The position numbers and the translations under genes are program-made. The notes beneath the pieces were generated by a model. It ran no database searches. It had not been told where the DNA came from and saw only the letters and a list, made by a program, of their open reading frames with translations. Source: Yarrowia lipolytica (taxonomy: Eukaryota > Ascomycota > Dipodascomycetes > Dipodascales). From it: a stretch of 64,000 nt of DNA. The DNA lies in assembly GCF_001761485.1 (NCBI RefSeq), contig NC_090771.1, positions 2,790,001-2,854,000 of the forward strand. The letters are read 5' to 3'. This document shows, in pieces, positions 20,680 to 33,197 of this stretch. The first letter of the stretch is position 1. Each line of letters starts with the position of its first letter.

Positions 20680-23521
20680 GAGAGTTGGTCTGTGCGGGCA
20701 CGACTAAGACGTGATTAACGCTCTCGAAAGTGCTTTTGTCGCTCTCGCTAACAACCCTCCTACACGTCATGTATTTATTGCATATTCTCTTACCTGTTTT
20801 GTATATCAGCCCACGTTGTGTAGCCGGTGTGCATTGCTCGATTAGGCCGTGTTTGGGCCCGATTGGGTCTTTGAAACGGAGCTGGGAGCTGTATACTGCC
20901 GTCTGTGCCTAGCTTGCACTGCTCGTGTTACAAGAAAAGCAATTGTAAATTTAATATATTGGAAAATGCCGGCCTACCAAGGATGCCAACAAGTACTACG
21001 TGAACTCGCAGAGGCAAATAGGCTCCTGCAAACCCTCCAGCAGACGCGCTGCAAGAGCCTCCCTGCAAGAGCTGTAGTAGGACACATAAACACCGACCGG
21101 GGGGGGGTCAGAGCAATCAACGCCGTATCTCTCCTCGGGGTGCATTGCTGCGTTTCCGTCGGAGGAGTTGGTGCACGTACAAACAAACTAGTTTTCATTC
21201 CGCAGACAAGCAAGTATACGAGGGGGGGAGGAGAGATGGTAGTGGGTGCAACACATGCAACCCACGATCGAAAGCTTTTCTTTACGACAGCTATTCTTCA
21301 CTGTCTCAGAACGCGTTCTGTACGTGCAAGCGTATATCGGGCTGGTGCTTTATTTTTCTGGCTTTCCCTCAAATAAAAGAAAACCTGAGAGAGGGCTACA
21401 AGTAGTATTCGCCCTGTGGCAAGGTTCAAATTCAAACTGCAACTAAACGGCTCGGCCCATAACGCTATCCCCTTTTTCTGCTTCACCGTTGGGCTTAAGA
21501 CAAGGTGTGGCAGACAAAGAAATAACCGGTATGTTTCTGCAAAACTCAATGTGCGCCCGCCAAACGGCATCATCTGGGAAAATAGACATTGGTAACAGCG
21601 CAAAGCAGGCACAAGGAACTGCCGTGGTTTGGTCGAAACGAGGTCTTTGGGCCATTGTAGCCGAAATGAGGGGTAGCCTTTTCTCTTGTGGCTCTCGACG
21701 CCCGTTTCATTGAACCCTTCGCTTACCCGACCGTTTCCGACATCTTTACGAGTCTCAGAAAGGGAGCCAATGATGTCAGAAGGAAAAGTGTCAGACGGTA
21801 GGTATTCGTACTGTACGGGTAGATCAGTCGCTTGACAGTCACTTAGTGCGTCTCGCTTAGTGAGCAGATTGCAGGGCTCAATGTAATTGGTCGGTTTGAT
21901 GAGGATGTACTCAACCATGACTCTAGTAATCATCCCATTTATTGCACACACAGACTCAGATACACACTGTTCTGTAAAAATAAATGACTGTGATGCGCTG
22001 CACAACTGAACGGAGAGAAACGAGCACCTACACTACAACTATACACCACAACTATGTACTTGCACATGAGTGGGGGTGGGTGTTCTGAAGGCGCAGCAAC
22101 GCCAACGAACTGATAGCCAGCCATGGGCGCGGAACTCCGCACCACCACGCTAATACGCTAATATTTAATTTATACGCTCTCAGCAGCGTCTACAGTACCT
22201 GCACCAAAAAGTGTGGAGATTTATGGCTTCTCTGATTGCAGGGCCCTGTTAGAGCTGTCGGTCGGATGCATGCACGCCAAACCCAAGGCCATAATTTTCC
22301 TGGGAGCAGAGCTTAGCAGAGGGTCTATTGTAGGGGAGGCTGTCATGGCCCGTTTCCCTTTGCGGAAACCCTTGGTGGCGGTCGTGTTACGTTGGCAAGC
22401 GCGCAGGGTACACTTTGGGGACGTGGTTCATCTGTCATTGAGATGTCCCGTCGTGGCTTGTTCCAACACAAGGTTAGTCTTAGGGCCACACCACAAGTCC
22501 CCAGACCGAGGATATGGCACGTACCCGGCTTGGTAGTGTGGGGCAGGTCTTGTGACTGGCTCATTTGTCCGACATCGACATCAACAGCACGGGTCCCTTG
22601 TCGTAGTGCAGCGTGTGGCTATTCTTTACTTGTGGTTTACACCACCCTGAGATTACCTACTGCTTCCAACAAACGCTCACGGAACTGCAACCTGCTGCAC
22701 GGTGCTGGAAGGGTGCGCACTGTGCGAAACCAGTCAACTACTTTGTCACACAGGGCCAAATCGACGTGTGTCAGGTTTGCGTCTGTTGTCATCAGAGTTT
22801 GGCTCCTACTTCGCTTCTATCTCAACCGCTCCTCTCTCCTACCCCGGACCACGGCCCAAAAGCACAAAAAAGAAACATGGCATAAGGCCGGACAGCAACC
22901 GCTGCTGCCAAAGCCAAATGGAAAAAGAAATATAATAGTGAAGGAGACGGAGACAAGTGATTAAGCGGCGATGGCAGAGTCCGGTGGAAACGCCACTTTC
23001 GGACAGCCTTCGGGCAAGACTGCGTGGGACGGGAAATTACTCACGGTGGTTATAAGACCACCTCGGTGTTGCAGTATTGGACCCACAGAAGGACTTTGCA
23101 CGCACAAGGTACAAGCGTTTCTTGGCTAATTTCCCGTCTCTCTCTCTTCTCTGGTGGTACAGTCCAAAGTGGGCAGATTATGTGACATGTATGTAGAGTG
23201 CGAGTACGGGTAGATGGGGCGATGCACTCACTTGGCATCGCATTTACCTCGTTTCTGTTTGCTTTTTGGGCTTTTCCGAGTTAGTAAGAGATTGTGTATC
23301 ATCTCGGCTGCTAGCGCGGTAGATCTTGTAGATGCCGCTTGTGTTATCAAAGATCTGCCGGGGAGTGAGACTGGACCTCCAGCTACACACTGCTAGATAC
23401 GATGGCTCTTCAGTCTCATCTGGTACACTGACCTAACTCTTGGCAGTTAAATTGTTTGAGATAGTTCAATTGAACATGTTGGACTGGAAAAATAAAACAC
23501 AAAGCCACGCGAAAAGAAAAG

Positions 23522-23536
23522 AAAAAAAAAAAAAAA
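23522..23536. repeat. A15 homopolymer tract
   Basis: Fifteen A's following a purine-rich GAAAAGAAAA stretch. Such tracts keep promoters free of nucleosomes in yeasts. It lies about 1.45 kb before the MHY1 ATG. Confidence 0.8.
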
Positions 23537-24106
23537 GGGAAAAAAGAACCACACTTGTTTTGATTGCAGAGTAATTTCTACTCGTGCAGTAGGCCCTTTC
23601 CCTCTCTCTCTCTCTCCCTCAGTCCAGGAGCTAAGCTAATTTCCAGTTCCTAGATCGAGAGCTTATTTTGCGGGGCCAATCTAAGGACACGACATGTACT
23701 CGTAGATGCAAGAGCCATGTTAACCACCGGCGCTGCTTGTTCGTACCTACGTATATCAAACAGGGGATTGGCATAAAGCTGTAGGATAAAAGTTGTGTGG
23801 AGCTACCCACAGGTGGAGTCTATAGGGGGAGCGGGGAACCTACATGGGGGTCGTACGTCTATACCAACAGATGGCCCATACAGGCCCACCTAGTTGAATA
23901 ATATAATCGTGTGCTGCGGTACACTGGTGGCCAAGCCCACAAAATAATCTCAGATAATTTTCCAAAGCAGACGCGCAGCCCAAATATTATTATGTCGTCG
24001 AAAAAGGAAGTCGGTTTTGAGTCTTGGGAGTGGCAGCCGAATTAGATTGGTACAGTAGAGCCGAGTCCGGGGAGTGGCAGGTGTCAGCGAAAGCTCAAAG
24101 GACGAG

Positions 24107-24117
24107 AGGGGACCCCT
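24107..24117. promoter_or_regulatory. MHY1: Inverted pair of stress-response elements (AGGGGACCCCT)
   Basis: A perfect 11-base palindrome made of two STRE cores, AGGGG and CCCCT, sharing a central A, about 870 bases before the MHY1 ATG. Msn2/Msn4-type zinc fingers bind such cores, and Mhy1 itself was reported to bind STREs, so autoregulation is possible. Confidence 0.55.
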
Positions 24118-24987
24118 GAGCAGACGGGCGGCTAGGTCTCGACAGATGAGGTGCGCTTCTCTCGTCTCGGTAACCCTGTCAGGACGTCCAGACACTCTTG
24201 CCAGCTTGCACCACCTCCCTTCGTGGTTTATGACGAAACACGCTTAGCTAAAGTTCTAAAGGCTAATATTACGAACTCTGTGAAAAGGCGAAAAACCACA
24301 AAAGGGACGTGTGGTGTTGAAAAGGTGAAAAAGAGAAAACGAAAAGTCTGGCCGAAGTCAATGGTGCCAAACCCAGAGAAAACTCTATCCAAACTCTGTC
24401 CAAACTCTGTTGCTCATGTCTGTCTCACTATCAGTCGTAAACGTAAGCGGGTGTTACGGTTAGCACAGCTTCATGGGACAAGTACAAAAGCACCACATAT
24501 CCCTCTCTCCAGCTTTTTTTTCTGGTAGGCAAAAACTATCTTGGGGTCCGACCAGCTTCCTCACCCTCACCCTCACACTCACCAGCACTCCCCCCTTCAA
24601 CCGCTCCACCAACTACCCTTTCTAACCACGCTCTTTTACTAAACACACACATCTCTGGCTGCGCCAAAAAGTGTCCACTCTTCCCTCCACTCTTATTCCT
24701 TTCCAGTCACTCCTTTGCCTGTTATTTTTGTTGATACCCCTTCGAGTCATTCAACATCTTTCCCAACCACTTCTTTCAACCGTCCCACACCCCTACCACG
24801 CTTTCCCCACGACCACCACAACTTGTCACCACTAACTTTGGCCCATTCATTAAACTCTTGTCGGCCGTTATAATACTTCTTTGTGTGTCGCATCGCATCT
24901 AATCAGGAAAACCCAAACCCGGATTAGCCAATTTCGCCAAAACCATCCCAATCGAAAAACAAAAAGTCATAGTACATTATCGCCAAA

Positions 24988-25845
24988 ATGGACCTCGAAT
25001 TGGAAATTCCCGTCTTGCATTCCATGGACTCGCACCACCAGGTGGTGGACTCCCACAGACTGGCACAGCAACAGTTCCAGTACCAGCAGATCCACATGCT
25101 GCAGCAGACGCTGTCACAGCAGTACCCCCACACCCCATCCACCACACCCCCCATTTACATGCTGTCGCCTGCGGACTACGAGAAGGACGCCGTTTCCATC
25201 TCACCGGTAATGCTGTGGCCCCCCTCGGCCCACTCCCAGGCCTCTTACCATTACGAGATGCCCTCCGTTATCTCGCCATCTCCTTCTCCCACTAGATCCT
25301 TCTGTAATCCGAGAGAGCTGGAGGTTCAGGACGAGCTCGAGCAGCTTGAACAGCAGCCCGCCGCTCTCTCCGTCGAACATCTGTTTGACATTGAGAACTC
25401 ATCGATCGAGTATGCACACGACGAGCTGCATGACACCTCTTCGTGCTCCGACTCGCAGTCGAGCTTTTCCCCTCAGCAGTCCCCTGCCTCCCCGGCCTCC
25501 ACTTACTCGCCTCTCGAGGACGAGTTTCTCAACTTGGCTGGATCCGAGTTGAAGAGCGAGCCCAGCGCGGACGACGAGAAGGATGATGTGGACACGGAGC
25601 TTCCCCAGCAGCCCGAGATCATCATCCCTGTGTCGTGCCGAGGCCGAAAGCCGTCCATCGACGACTCCAAAAAGACTTTTGTCTGCACCCACTGCCAGCG
25701 TCGGTTCCGGCGCCAGGAGCATCTCAAGCGACATTTCCGATCCCTACACACTCGAGAGAAGCCTTTCAACTGCGACACGTGCGGCAAGAAGTTTTCTCGG
25801 TCGGACAATCTCGCCCAGCATATGCGTACGCATCCTCGGGACTAG
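24988..25845 (+). CDS. MHY1: C2H2 zinc-finger regulator of the yeast-to-hypha switch
   Basis: A 285-residue transcription factor. Two C2H2 fingers sit at the extreme C-terminus: C233/C236/H249/H254 and C262/C265/H278/H282, with linker HTREKPF. This is the Msn2/Msn4 arrangement, which recognises CCCCT stress elements. The N-terminal two thirds are Gln-, Ser- and Pro-rich with acidic patches (for example about 194-208), as expected of activation domains. The site RGRKPS (about 218-223) just before the fingers fits a protein kinase A target, the kind that controls nuclear entry of Msn2. In Y. lipolytica, Mhy1 is known from the literature as a C2H2 protein induced during filamentation and required for it; the 285-residue length agrees with my memory of it. 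Its large upstream region is consistent with complex control. Confidence 0.9.
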   Translation: MDLELEIPVLHSMDSHHQVVDSHRLAQQQFQYQQIHMLQQTLSQQYPHTPSTTPPIYMLSPADYEKDAVSISPVMLWPPSAHSQASYHYEMPSVISPSPSPTRSFCNPRELEVQDELEQLEQQPAALSVEHLFDIENSSIEYAHDELHDTSSCSDSQSSFSPQQSPASPASTYSPLEDEFLNLAGSELKSEPSADDEKDDVDTELPQQPEIIIPVSCRGRKPSIDDSKKTFVCTHCQRRFRRQEHLKRHFRSLHTREKPFNCDTCGKKFSRSDNLAQHMRTHPRD

Positions 25846-28800
25846 AGGTAGAGCGCCTTCTAGTCTCCGCTCCATTTTTTTATTGTAACCAGTTAATAGA
25901 GAGTTTTTGAATGAATGTTTTAATTTAATGTCTGCTTTGAGAGTGTCTATTCCTTGTATTCCGTCCTAAGTATGTCGCCTTGTTCTCAGTAAACCAAATC
26001 TACGTTAGCCATACCTGACATCGGCACGATCCCTTCAGATCGACATGCCAAAATTCCGGATAAGGACTTTCTGATTGCGTGACAGAGTTTCGAATCTGGC
26101 TGTGGATCGGCGCAGCTGGGGAAACGACTTTTAGTTATACGCAACACACGGCACTGTTGGTGACGAGTGGTTAACCTGTTCTAGGATGAGTACTTTCCGG
26201 TACAAGTAGTGGAAGAGAAATTGAGGGTAAAAAAAGAGACGTAGAAGCCAATGATGCAGCATCTTCATACACACTAAATCTCCTGCAGTCGCTTGTCCAC
26301 TTTGTAAGCTAGTCGCTTGTACCTACCTGGGACAGGTGTACTGTACACCGTGCTATTACTCAGCTCCAATTGGATACCGAATGTTTCCCGCGCCCAGATA
26401 CGGCAGCTAAATCTTACGTCTCTTATTGTGACTGTCTGGAGAAATACCCCCGGCAGTGTGTGTGTATGCGGTCTCCAAGACCTAAAAGTTAAAGTGGGTA
26501 TGCCAACCTTAGAGCAGCCCCGAAATACATACATGAGGTTTCGTACTCGCCTAGTGAAACACAAAAACGACGCTTGAAACCGATGGCTGCCTATGGGAGA
26601 GAGACAGAGCTAAGCCCGGACCCCGGACTTTCTGCCTGGTTTGGCAGTGTAGATTCACGTATGTCCAGTCTAGATGGTCGCCTGTCGAGCCCGTCACGCC
26701 ATGCCGCCTATTTTCTTTTTCCCTTCCAGAATTTGACTAAGGATTAACACGTCGATGTCTCACAATCGAGAAAAGTGAAGAGCCCAGGACGAGACGTCAT
26801 AAGAGCAGCTGTGGCCCGTACAAGCTTGTAGACCCCTCCCGTCGCTGAGAAGAGCTAATCAAACACAGTTTGAAATGGAAAGTACAAGTACATTCGTACT
26901 GCAAAGTCATATCTTGAAGATTTGACTACCATGCAATACCTGTACCTATTGGTACCTGCTGCAATACAAGATCAATACTACTCATGGGCTAATTATACGA
27001 GATGACAGCAGACTGCACTGGTACATATACAGATGACAGAAAAGATCATGTCAGCTCATCGCGGCAACCAGCTCTCTCCTGACCGAGACTTCATGACACC
27101 CGAGGTCTCCCACCCTTCACGAAACATTCACCTGCACGCGTGGACAAGGGTATAGATAGTGAGTTCGGGTATGCCACTCTGACTAAGCGAACTGCCCACA
27201 TATTCTCGGGAAACAGGATATTTCGCCAAGGCGGACCGTAGCACACGTAGTCCTCCATGACCCCCACCAACTCTGTGCGTATCAATGCCCCCGGTTGGTA
27301 GCCGTCTTTGTTGGGGGTGTGCTTGGTGTTTGTCTGTGTGCAGGCAAACTCTTGGGGTTACATTTATTCGACGTGCCGCGATCTGCCAAGCAGGGTCCAG
27401 GGTGGGTGAGTTACGGGCCTGTCGTATAGTGATAATTTTTGGGCATACCCGTGGGTAGCAGTCGTCATTCGGCAGACCCTTCGCCCATATACCCCAAATG
27501 TTCAACAATTCTCAAGTATGTACCGGTACTGTAATCTCAGAGTCTGATGGCTGGTCGACAACGGCGGGTGTCTTAAAAAAAAAGAAACCACAGGCCTTTG
27601 GCAACCTTTCCAAACCTTGCGGAAAACCTCTCCTCTCGAATATGAAACACTTAGAACCCCACCTATACATGTGTACCGTAGTATTCCATCGCCGGATGCG
27701 TTCACGGCAGATACAAGAGTGAGATAAAGACACGGGTAGTCCGCGGACCGCATGGTGCGACAAGACGGGGTACAAGGTGTATCAGAAGACGAAACAATAA
27801 ACAGACCCTGGCCACAGCAGTCCAGATTTATAGCCTTATACCCCTCATGATAGCGTTTCACCTCACTCACCTTGGTCTACAGGTAGACAGCACAGGTACA
27901 AGGCCAGTGACCTCATTCCGCATACATACACGTTCCTCTCTCTCTGGGATCGTCTTATCAGTTAAGGGAGGTAGAATACTCGTATAGTAGATAGACAAAT
28001 TCGAATAAAAACCAGCTGATAATATTACCCCCGAAAAAGCATTCTCGGAAACATCCCAAAAAAGCACCTCCGTAAAAAGCACATAATAGCGACACTACGA
28101 CGCTCGGTACGAGTGGTCTCTGCTCGTATATGTTGCCATAATATCGTCGGTGCACCTCTGCCAGCTGTCAGACAAGCAAAGGGAGTATATTTAGAGCTTT
28201 GTGAGTGTGACTTTGGGCCACAAGTAGCTGTCGTCTGCTTTGTGACTGTCACCTTGTATGACGGAATCAGCCGCCTAGGACGAAGACAACCTGAAACGGG
28301 TCTGGGCAGGAGAGGTAGGGGCCACAGTGTGTGCTAGATCCGTAGGCGATGTAGCAGTGGGTCCCTGTGGACCCTTTAGCGGTCTCCATACTCTACTTGT
28401 AGTACATACCTGTGCAATACAAGGGTATACAGGAAGAGTCTTTTTGTGAATTACTTGTCGTAGTAGCTGGTAGTATGCTGGTTTCGGCTATCAATAACCA
28501 CCTTGGAATCGACTACAAACCACAAATAATTATCACCAATATTCACGCCTACTCAATGAGGAATTGGGATTGGGTTGGTTGCATGGAGCAAGAGGTCATA
28601 CGAGTACTTTCGGTACCTTGTAATGTACCTTGCAATGTCAAACTGTCCTTGCAAGAGTTTTCAGCGTGGCTCTGAGTTCTTCTGAGGAGACTAAGTGGCA
28701 TCGGAAAAAGAAATACCTCAAGCATTGAAACAGCCTGTCTGTACATGCCGATGTCATGGATACATATCCATTATCGTCATATTTATATATGGTCTGCTCG

Positions 28801-30547
28801 CTTCTTGTGTCTTCTCCCATGCTGGCTGCTTTTGATGATCGTGAAAAAGAAGTTTTGGACGTGCAGCACAAGATAGATCCTCTGCGATACATCGAGGATC
28901 CAAAAAAGAAACTACAGTATGTACATACAGTACTGTACTGTACTTTTACAACCAAGAACACAAGTAGTGGTTGCCAGATTGTCTTAGATCCCCTGCAACA
29001 ATATTTTTTCAAGCCTAGGAGACAATAATGAAAGACATGGAACTTGAACTGGTTTCGAAGTATGTACCGTTCGTATAGAGAGAGGGAGTGGTTGTAAGCA
29101 TTTGGTTTAGGTGTTTTGCTGTACTCGTACTGAAACTGAAGTGAAAGTACCGTACATACAGTAGAGGGCGAAACGTTTACTACAGAGAGTTCTCTAGAGA
29201 TTGGTACACTCTAAGTTGTCGTATTATAGCTCATGTCTATCCCCACAGCTCTACCTCTCGTATTGGTGAACCTCGTATATAAACCTGTCCATCTTTTGAC
29301 AGTTTAGCAATCAACTAAAAAAGAACCACAAAAGGTAGAGTACGGCCGTTGGGTAGTGGTTATTTACAAAAATCTAAAAATATCCATATTATTGGGCTGT
29401 CTTAAGTGTTTCCCATGGAGAATTTTACTGTACAGTATGTAGTCGGTCCGAACATTACTGTACTTGTGGTTGGAACATCTCCCTAGAGCTTGTGTCTATT
29501 GAACTACAGTGTCTGGCTGTGTTCAAGGACAAGTCAAGTGAAGTAATGGGCTGATTTTATACAGAAGCAATGACCAGAAGCAATGACCATTGTCACCCTG
29601 GTTTCAAAGATTGCAACAGCAGTACATTCCGTATAACTCAAACATCCTTGTCTGTACCGTAGGGAGTTGCACAGATTGTACACCCGCTGTTCACAGCTCG
29701 TGCTGTTACAAGTAGATAGCTGCTTGTAAAGAGTTACTCATGGAAGACTTTCTCCAATTCTTACTTACTTCCCCTGCTTCCATACATGAAATGTCTCGAT
29801 CAGTATCTGAACTGTTAACTACAAATACTCTTGTCTCTGTTCTGCGGATTGTCTCACCTGGTTTTGGTCTGTTTCAGGAAGGTTCCCGAGGGATCTTGGT
29901 AGATTGTTTGGTTATTGTTATTTGTAGGGTCTGTACTCCCCTTAAGTCGGATTTCTGCCGACATCTAATTGCTTCTGTCAGTCGATCACTATTGTCACCA
30001 TCTATGGTTATTTGACGACGTAAAAACCTGCTTACAATACTTACGTGGTCCGCGTCTCGTCGAAAGCCATTGTCCATAGTCATACTTGGTCAGCTAATCT
30101 CAAGATCCTTCAGTCGGCTGCTCTAAAGGTATGCCCTCACCAGCTGTGAGTCCCTCTATACACCACCAGGTAGATTCTGATTGACATCCTATTGTCTGCA
30201 CCTGTACAAGTATCAATATGACTACGTGTTCGTGACTCTTCACTGCGAAGCCGTTCATAAAGAGGAAGAGTAGGATGCCCCCTCTCCCCCCCCTCATCAA
30301 TTGACTGGAGTAATCTTCTGTACCATTTCGTCTACACCACCCCATATGATCTCAATGACACTTTACAGAAACTATAAGCACTGGTGCTTCGGCTCGTCGG
30401 CTTGTGGTAACTCTGTCGTGTGTTTCAATAATTTTCAGTAGCTAAAGTAGTACACGGTACTGGCGGACTACTTCATCTTGTCAATTGGCGTCCTTCATGT
30501 CTCATCACTCTTAACTATATACATCATTACTCGTAAATCATTATGGC
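25846..30547. other. 4.7-kb convergent intergenic region
   Basis: MHY1 and the MRS4-like gene both end into this gap, so it need not hold a promoter for either. It is nevertheless the longest gene-free stretch of the window. Open stretches such as 28756-29028 plus show no recognisable domain. It is dense in TACAGTA/ACTTGTA/GTATGTAC motifs, including the palindrome at 28917-28928. A non-coding RNA or unrecognised small gene is possible. Confidence 0.55.
28917..28928. repeat. Palindrome GTATGTACATAC
   Basis: Identical to the palindrome at 9924-9935. It is followed directly by AGTACTGTACTGTAC, another self-complementary run. Confidence 0.8.
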
Positions 30548-31501
30548 TTAAAACTTCTCCTGGGTTTTAGCCTTAGGGGCCAAGTAGAACTTGGCCATCT
30601 CGTAAGAGGTCCAACAGATAGCGGTTGAGGGCATGTTGGCCACAATTCGGGGACGCAAACCTCGGAAAAAACCCCGAAGGCCATCTTCTCGGTAGATGAT
30701 CTTCACAGCGCCTGCAAAGGTCTTGGTGGATCGCACCTCCAGCGATTCGGAGCCCATGGCTCGTCGGGTCTGCAGGAACGTTTTGACAACGTCCAGAGGG
30801 GTGGTGACGGCGGCAGCAACCGCTCCGGCGACACCTCCAGCCACACAATGGCCGAGGGGATCGTACTTTCGGCTAGGGTTGAGGATCTTGGAGGCCGATT
30901 CGTACACAGTGAAGTTGATGGCTGTGAAAGGCACGTTCATGGCCAGTGTGGTAGGGTATGAGACGTAAAAGGCGCCAAACCCCTCATTCTTGAAGATGTT
31001 CTTAGCAGTCTGTGCGAACGTAGCACCGGCAGAGCCTCCAGCAGAGGCGGGGAGCTGCATTCGCTGCTTGATAACATCGAAGGGGTTCATGAGCGCATCA
31101 GAGGATGTGGTGGCGGCGGCTCCAGCCAATGAGGTGATCACGGGGTGATGTTCATCGGAAGAGTCCTCGGTGTGGCCCTGGTACAGCAGCATGTTCTTCT
31201 TGGTGAACTCGTAAACTCCAAAGTAAACAGCGTGTGCAGGTCCAGCTCCCACAATGACGGAGGAAATTCCTCGCCACAAACTCGAGGCGCCCTCCTTGGC
31301 GCTGATGGACGACACGGCCTGTACAATTCCCTTGTACACAGAGCCGGTGCCGCCGGGTCCAACTTGCATTCGGGTCTTGATGGCATCCACGGGGTACATG
31401 ACTGTGTGCTCCATGATTCCGGCAAATGCGCCGGCGAGCATGTTGGCGCCAATTCCGGTGTTTTCGCCAAGAGCTTCGTAGTCGTGGTCCTCGGATTCCA
31501 T
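30548..31501 (-). CDS. MRS4: Mitochondrial iron carrier, Mrs3/Mrs4 (mitoferrin) type
   Basis: A 317-residue inner-membrane carrier with the three-fold repeat of the SLC25 family. The signatures are PVDAIKTRMQ (P37), PFDVIKQRMQ (P140) and PLDVVKTFLQ (P235), each starting a pair of membrane helices. The opening motif LAGAFAGIMEHTVMYP and three histidines in the right context are those discussed for iron transport in yeast Mrs3. They are H32 (MEHTVM), H90 (GPAHAVYF) and H218 (PLGHCVAGG). The protein should import ferrous iron for Fe-S cluster and heme synthesis. Length is typical. S. cerevisiae has two paralogues, Mrs3 and Mrs4; only one copy is visible here, so the symbol is one of two equivalent choices. 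Confidence 0.88.
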   Translation of the reverse strand: MESEDHDYEALGENTGIGANMLAGAFAGIMEHTVMYPVDAIKTRMQVGPGGTGSVYKGIVQAVSSISAKEGASSLWRGISSVIVGAGPAHAVYFGVYEFTKKNMLLYQGHTEDSSDEHHPVITSLAGAAATTSSDALMNPFDVIKQRMQLPASAGGSAGATFAQTAKNIFKNEGFGAFYVSYPTTLAMNVPFTAINFTVYESASKILNPSRKYDPLGHCVAGGVAGAVAAAVTTPLDVVKTFLQTRRAMGSESLEVRSTKTFAGAVKIIYREDGLRGFFRGLRPRIVANMPSTAICWTSYEMAKFYLAPKAKTQEKF

Positions 31502-33197
31502 GTTAGCAAGCGTCGATGGAGAAGATGTGTTGCAGTAAAGTGTCGAGGACTTCCGGAGGAGTGAAAAATCACAAACCTAAATTGACTAGCAGTCCAACCT
31601 TGGGTGGATGAGGGGAGGTGGGGTGAATGGGAAATAGAGGGCAGCGGAGAGGTGTTATATACGCATCGAACACATTAAAACTGACACAAACACTGTCATC
31701 ACAGCATTATGAATGACTCGAGGACCCAAAATACCCCCAGCCCTACGCTCTGGGCCAAACCTTGTGAGTCATGTTCCCAGTGCAGACACAGCAACTATTA
31801 AGAATAAAGAAGATCGTAGCCGTGCTCTACGTTTCAAAATTGGGAGCCTGTACGGACCCGAGCTCAGATAGGCGTGTGGTGTTTTCCCCGACTATGACAC
31901 TGGAGGGTTTGGTAACAATGATCAGATGTCGATAATCCATATATTAACGGGTCGGTCTCTCCTCAGTTAGCTTCTTCCCACGGCACGTGCCAAATGCCGC
32001 TCCTTCCCACGTGCAGCCACCACACTGCACCACACTGTGCATTTTGTTAATGTCTCATGGACCGAGGAAGAGAAAGCCGAGCCGCATCCGATAGGGAACC
32101 ACGGTACAAGTGGCAGTAGCAAGGCAAGTGTGGACGCCATGCGACCGGAATTGATGACTCTATGAGATTTTCAGTGGAATTTCTCTCTAGCTACTTTTTC
32201 GACCTGCTCTTTCATGTCCCACACTGTTATTAACACTGGTACAACGACATGCAGTTCAAGTGCAAAGAAAAGTCCACCACTTGTATGAATGAACCGAACC
32301 TCCCACTTCATAGTACTTCCGCCATTTATATCTCCGGAAGACACGAGAAAATGGAGCAGAAACGGCGTCAGGATACATGGATGGCGCGGTCCGGATGTAA
32401 AATGCAAATACGGACGGAGGAGCACGCTATCAAATCCTTTTATCGAACAAATCAGGCTAGCAAAAGAACTGTACATACTGTAATCTGATGATCAAGCTTA
32501 GCTGTTAGACTGTGATCTATCACCACAACCCCTTCACATAAAAAAGGGACTGGAGGAAAATATCACGACTCAGACCTATTGTACATACTGTAGAAGTAAA
32601 AACGCAATCCAATTTAAGCGGAGCATGTCCAATTCTACAGCTCACGACCAACTAACGAGGAAGTAGATGCATAGGCAACAGATATCTTAGTGAAACTGAG
32701 AACGGTCATGGATCCAAATCGGATATACTAGTGAATGAATAACTACGTTGTAGCGCCCAGGGCTATATACTGCTTCTGGTCGAGTGTGTCACTCCTTGTC
32801 TAAGATCCCCAAGCTTAGCAAATAAACAAGTACAGGTACGTATGTAGTGTGATACACCAGCTGTTACCAGGGAGTATGTAAGACAGTTATCAACCCATTG
32901 GTAAAAGGGGTGGCTGATGTCACACTGACCGTGGCAAATTGTAGTGTTTCTAGACAGTCTATAAGTCTTTCAGCCACTATGACTGAATATAACCCCATTA
33001 AAAGTTGCTGAGTTGTCAGGACATATTTACAGGCACATGAACATGGTGTCGTTCTACATCCCTCCATATACAGTTCCCAAACTTGTACTTGTGTATATAT
33101 ATCTTTTCCTTCAAGCATTGGTATAGGTAAATAATGAATGAATAAAATATATTGTGTAATTTTCCGGTTGGCGCCCATCCGGAAATTATCCCACAGT
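31502..33197. other. Intergenic region upstream of the iron carrier gene
   Basis: 1.7 kb between two minus-strand genes: the carrier promoter on the left and the 3' flank of the 1197-residue gene on the right. A TATA-like TTATATA lies near 31656. Motifs such as GTACATACTGTA recur (about 32470 and 32581). No gene was recognised. Confidence 0.55.

Larger units (their letters stand above)
20680..24987. other. 4.3-kb region upstream of MHY1
   Basis: SFK1 ends and MHY1 begins here, so most of it may be regulatory DNA of MHY1. It contains an A15 tract (23522-23536), a G9 run (21099-21107), and CCCCT/AGGGG stress elements at 23824-23828, 24107-24117 (two, inverted), 24592-24596, 24737-24741 and 24790-24794. 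The last 450 bases are C/T-rich, as in many strong yeast leaders. No protein domain was recognised in any open stretch. Confidence 0.6.

Noticed and set aside
23037-23240. Minus-strand ATG followed by GTGAGT, looking like an intron just after a start codon
   Set aside because: No CTAAC-type branch and acceptor followed by a protein-like exon was found downstream.
28756-29028. 90-residue open frame with a charged middle part
   Set aside because: No recognisable domain, overlaps an equally long antisense frame and a palindromic motif cluster.
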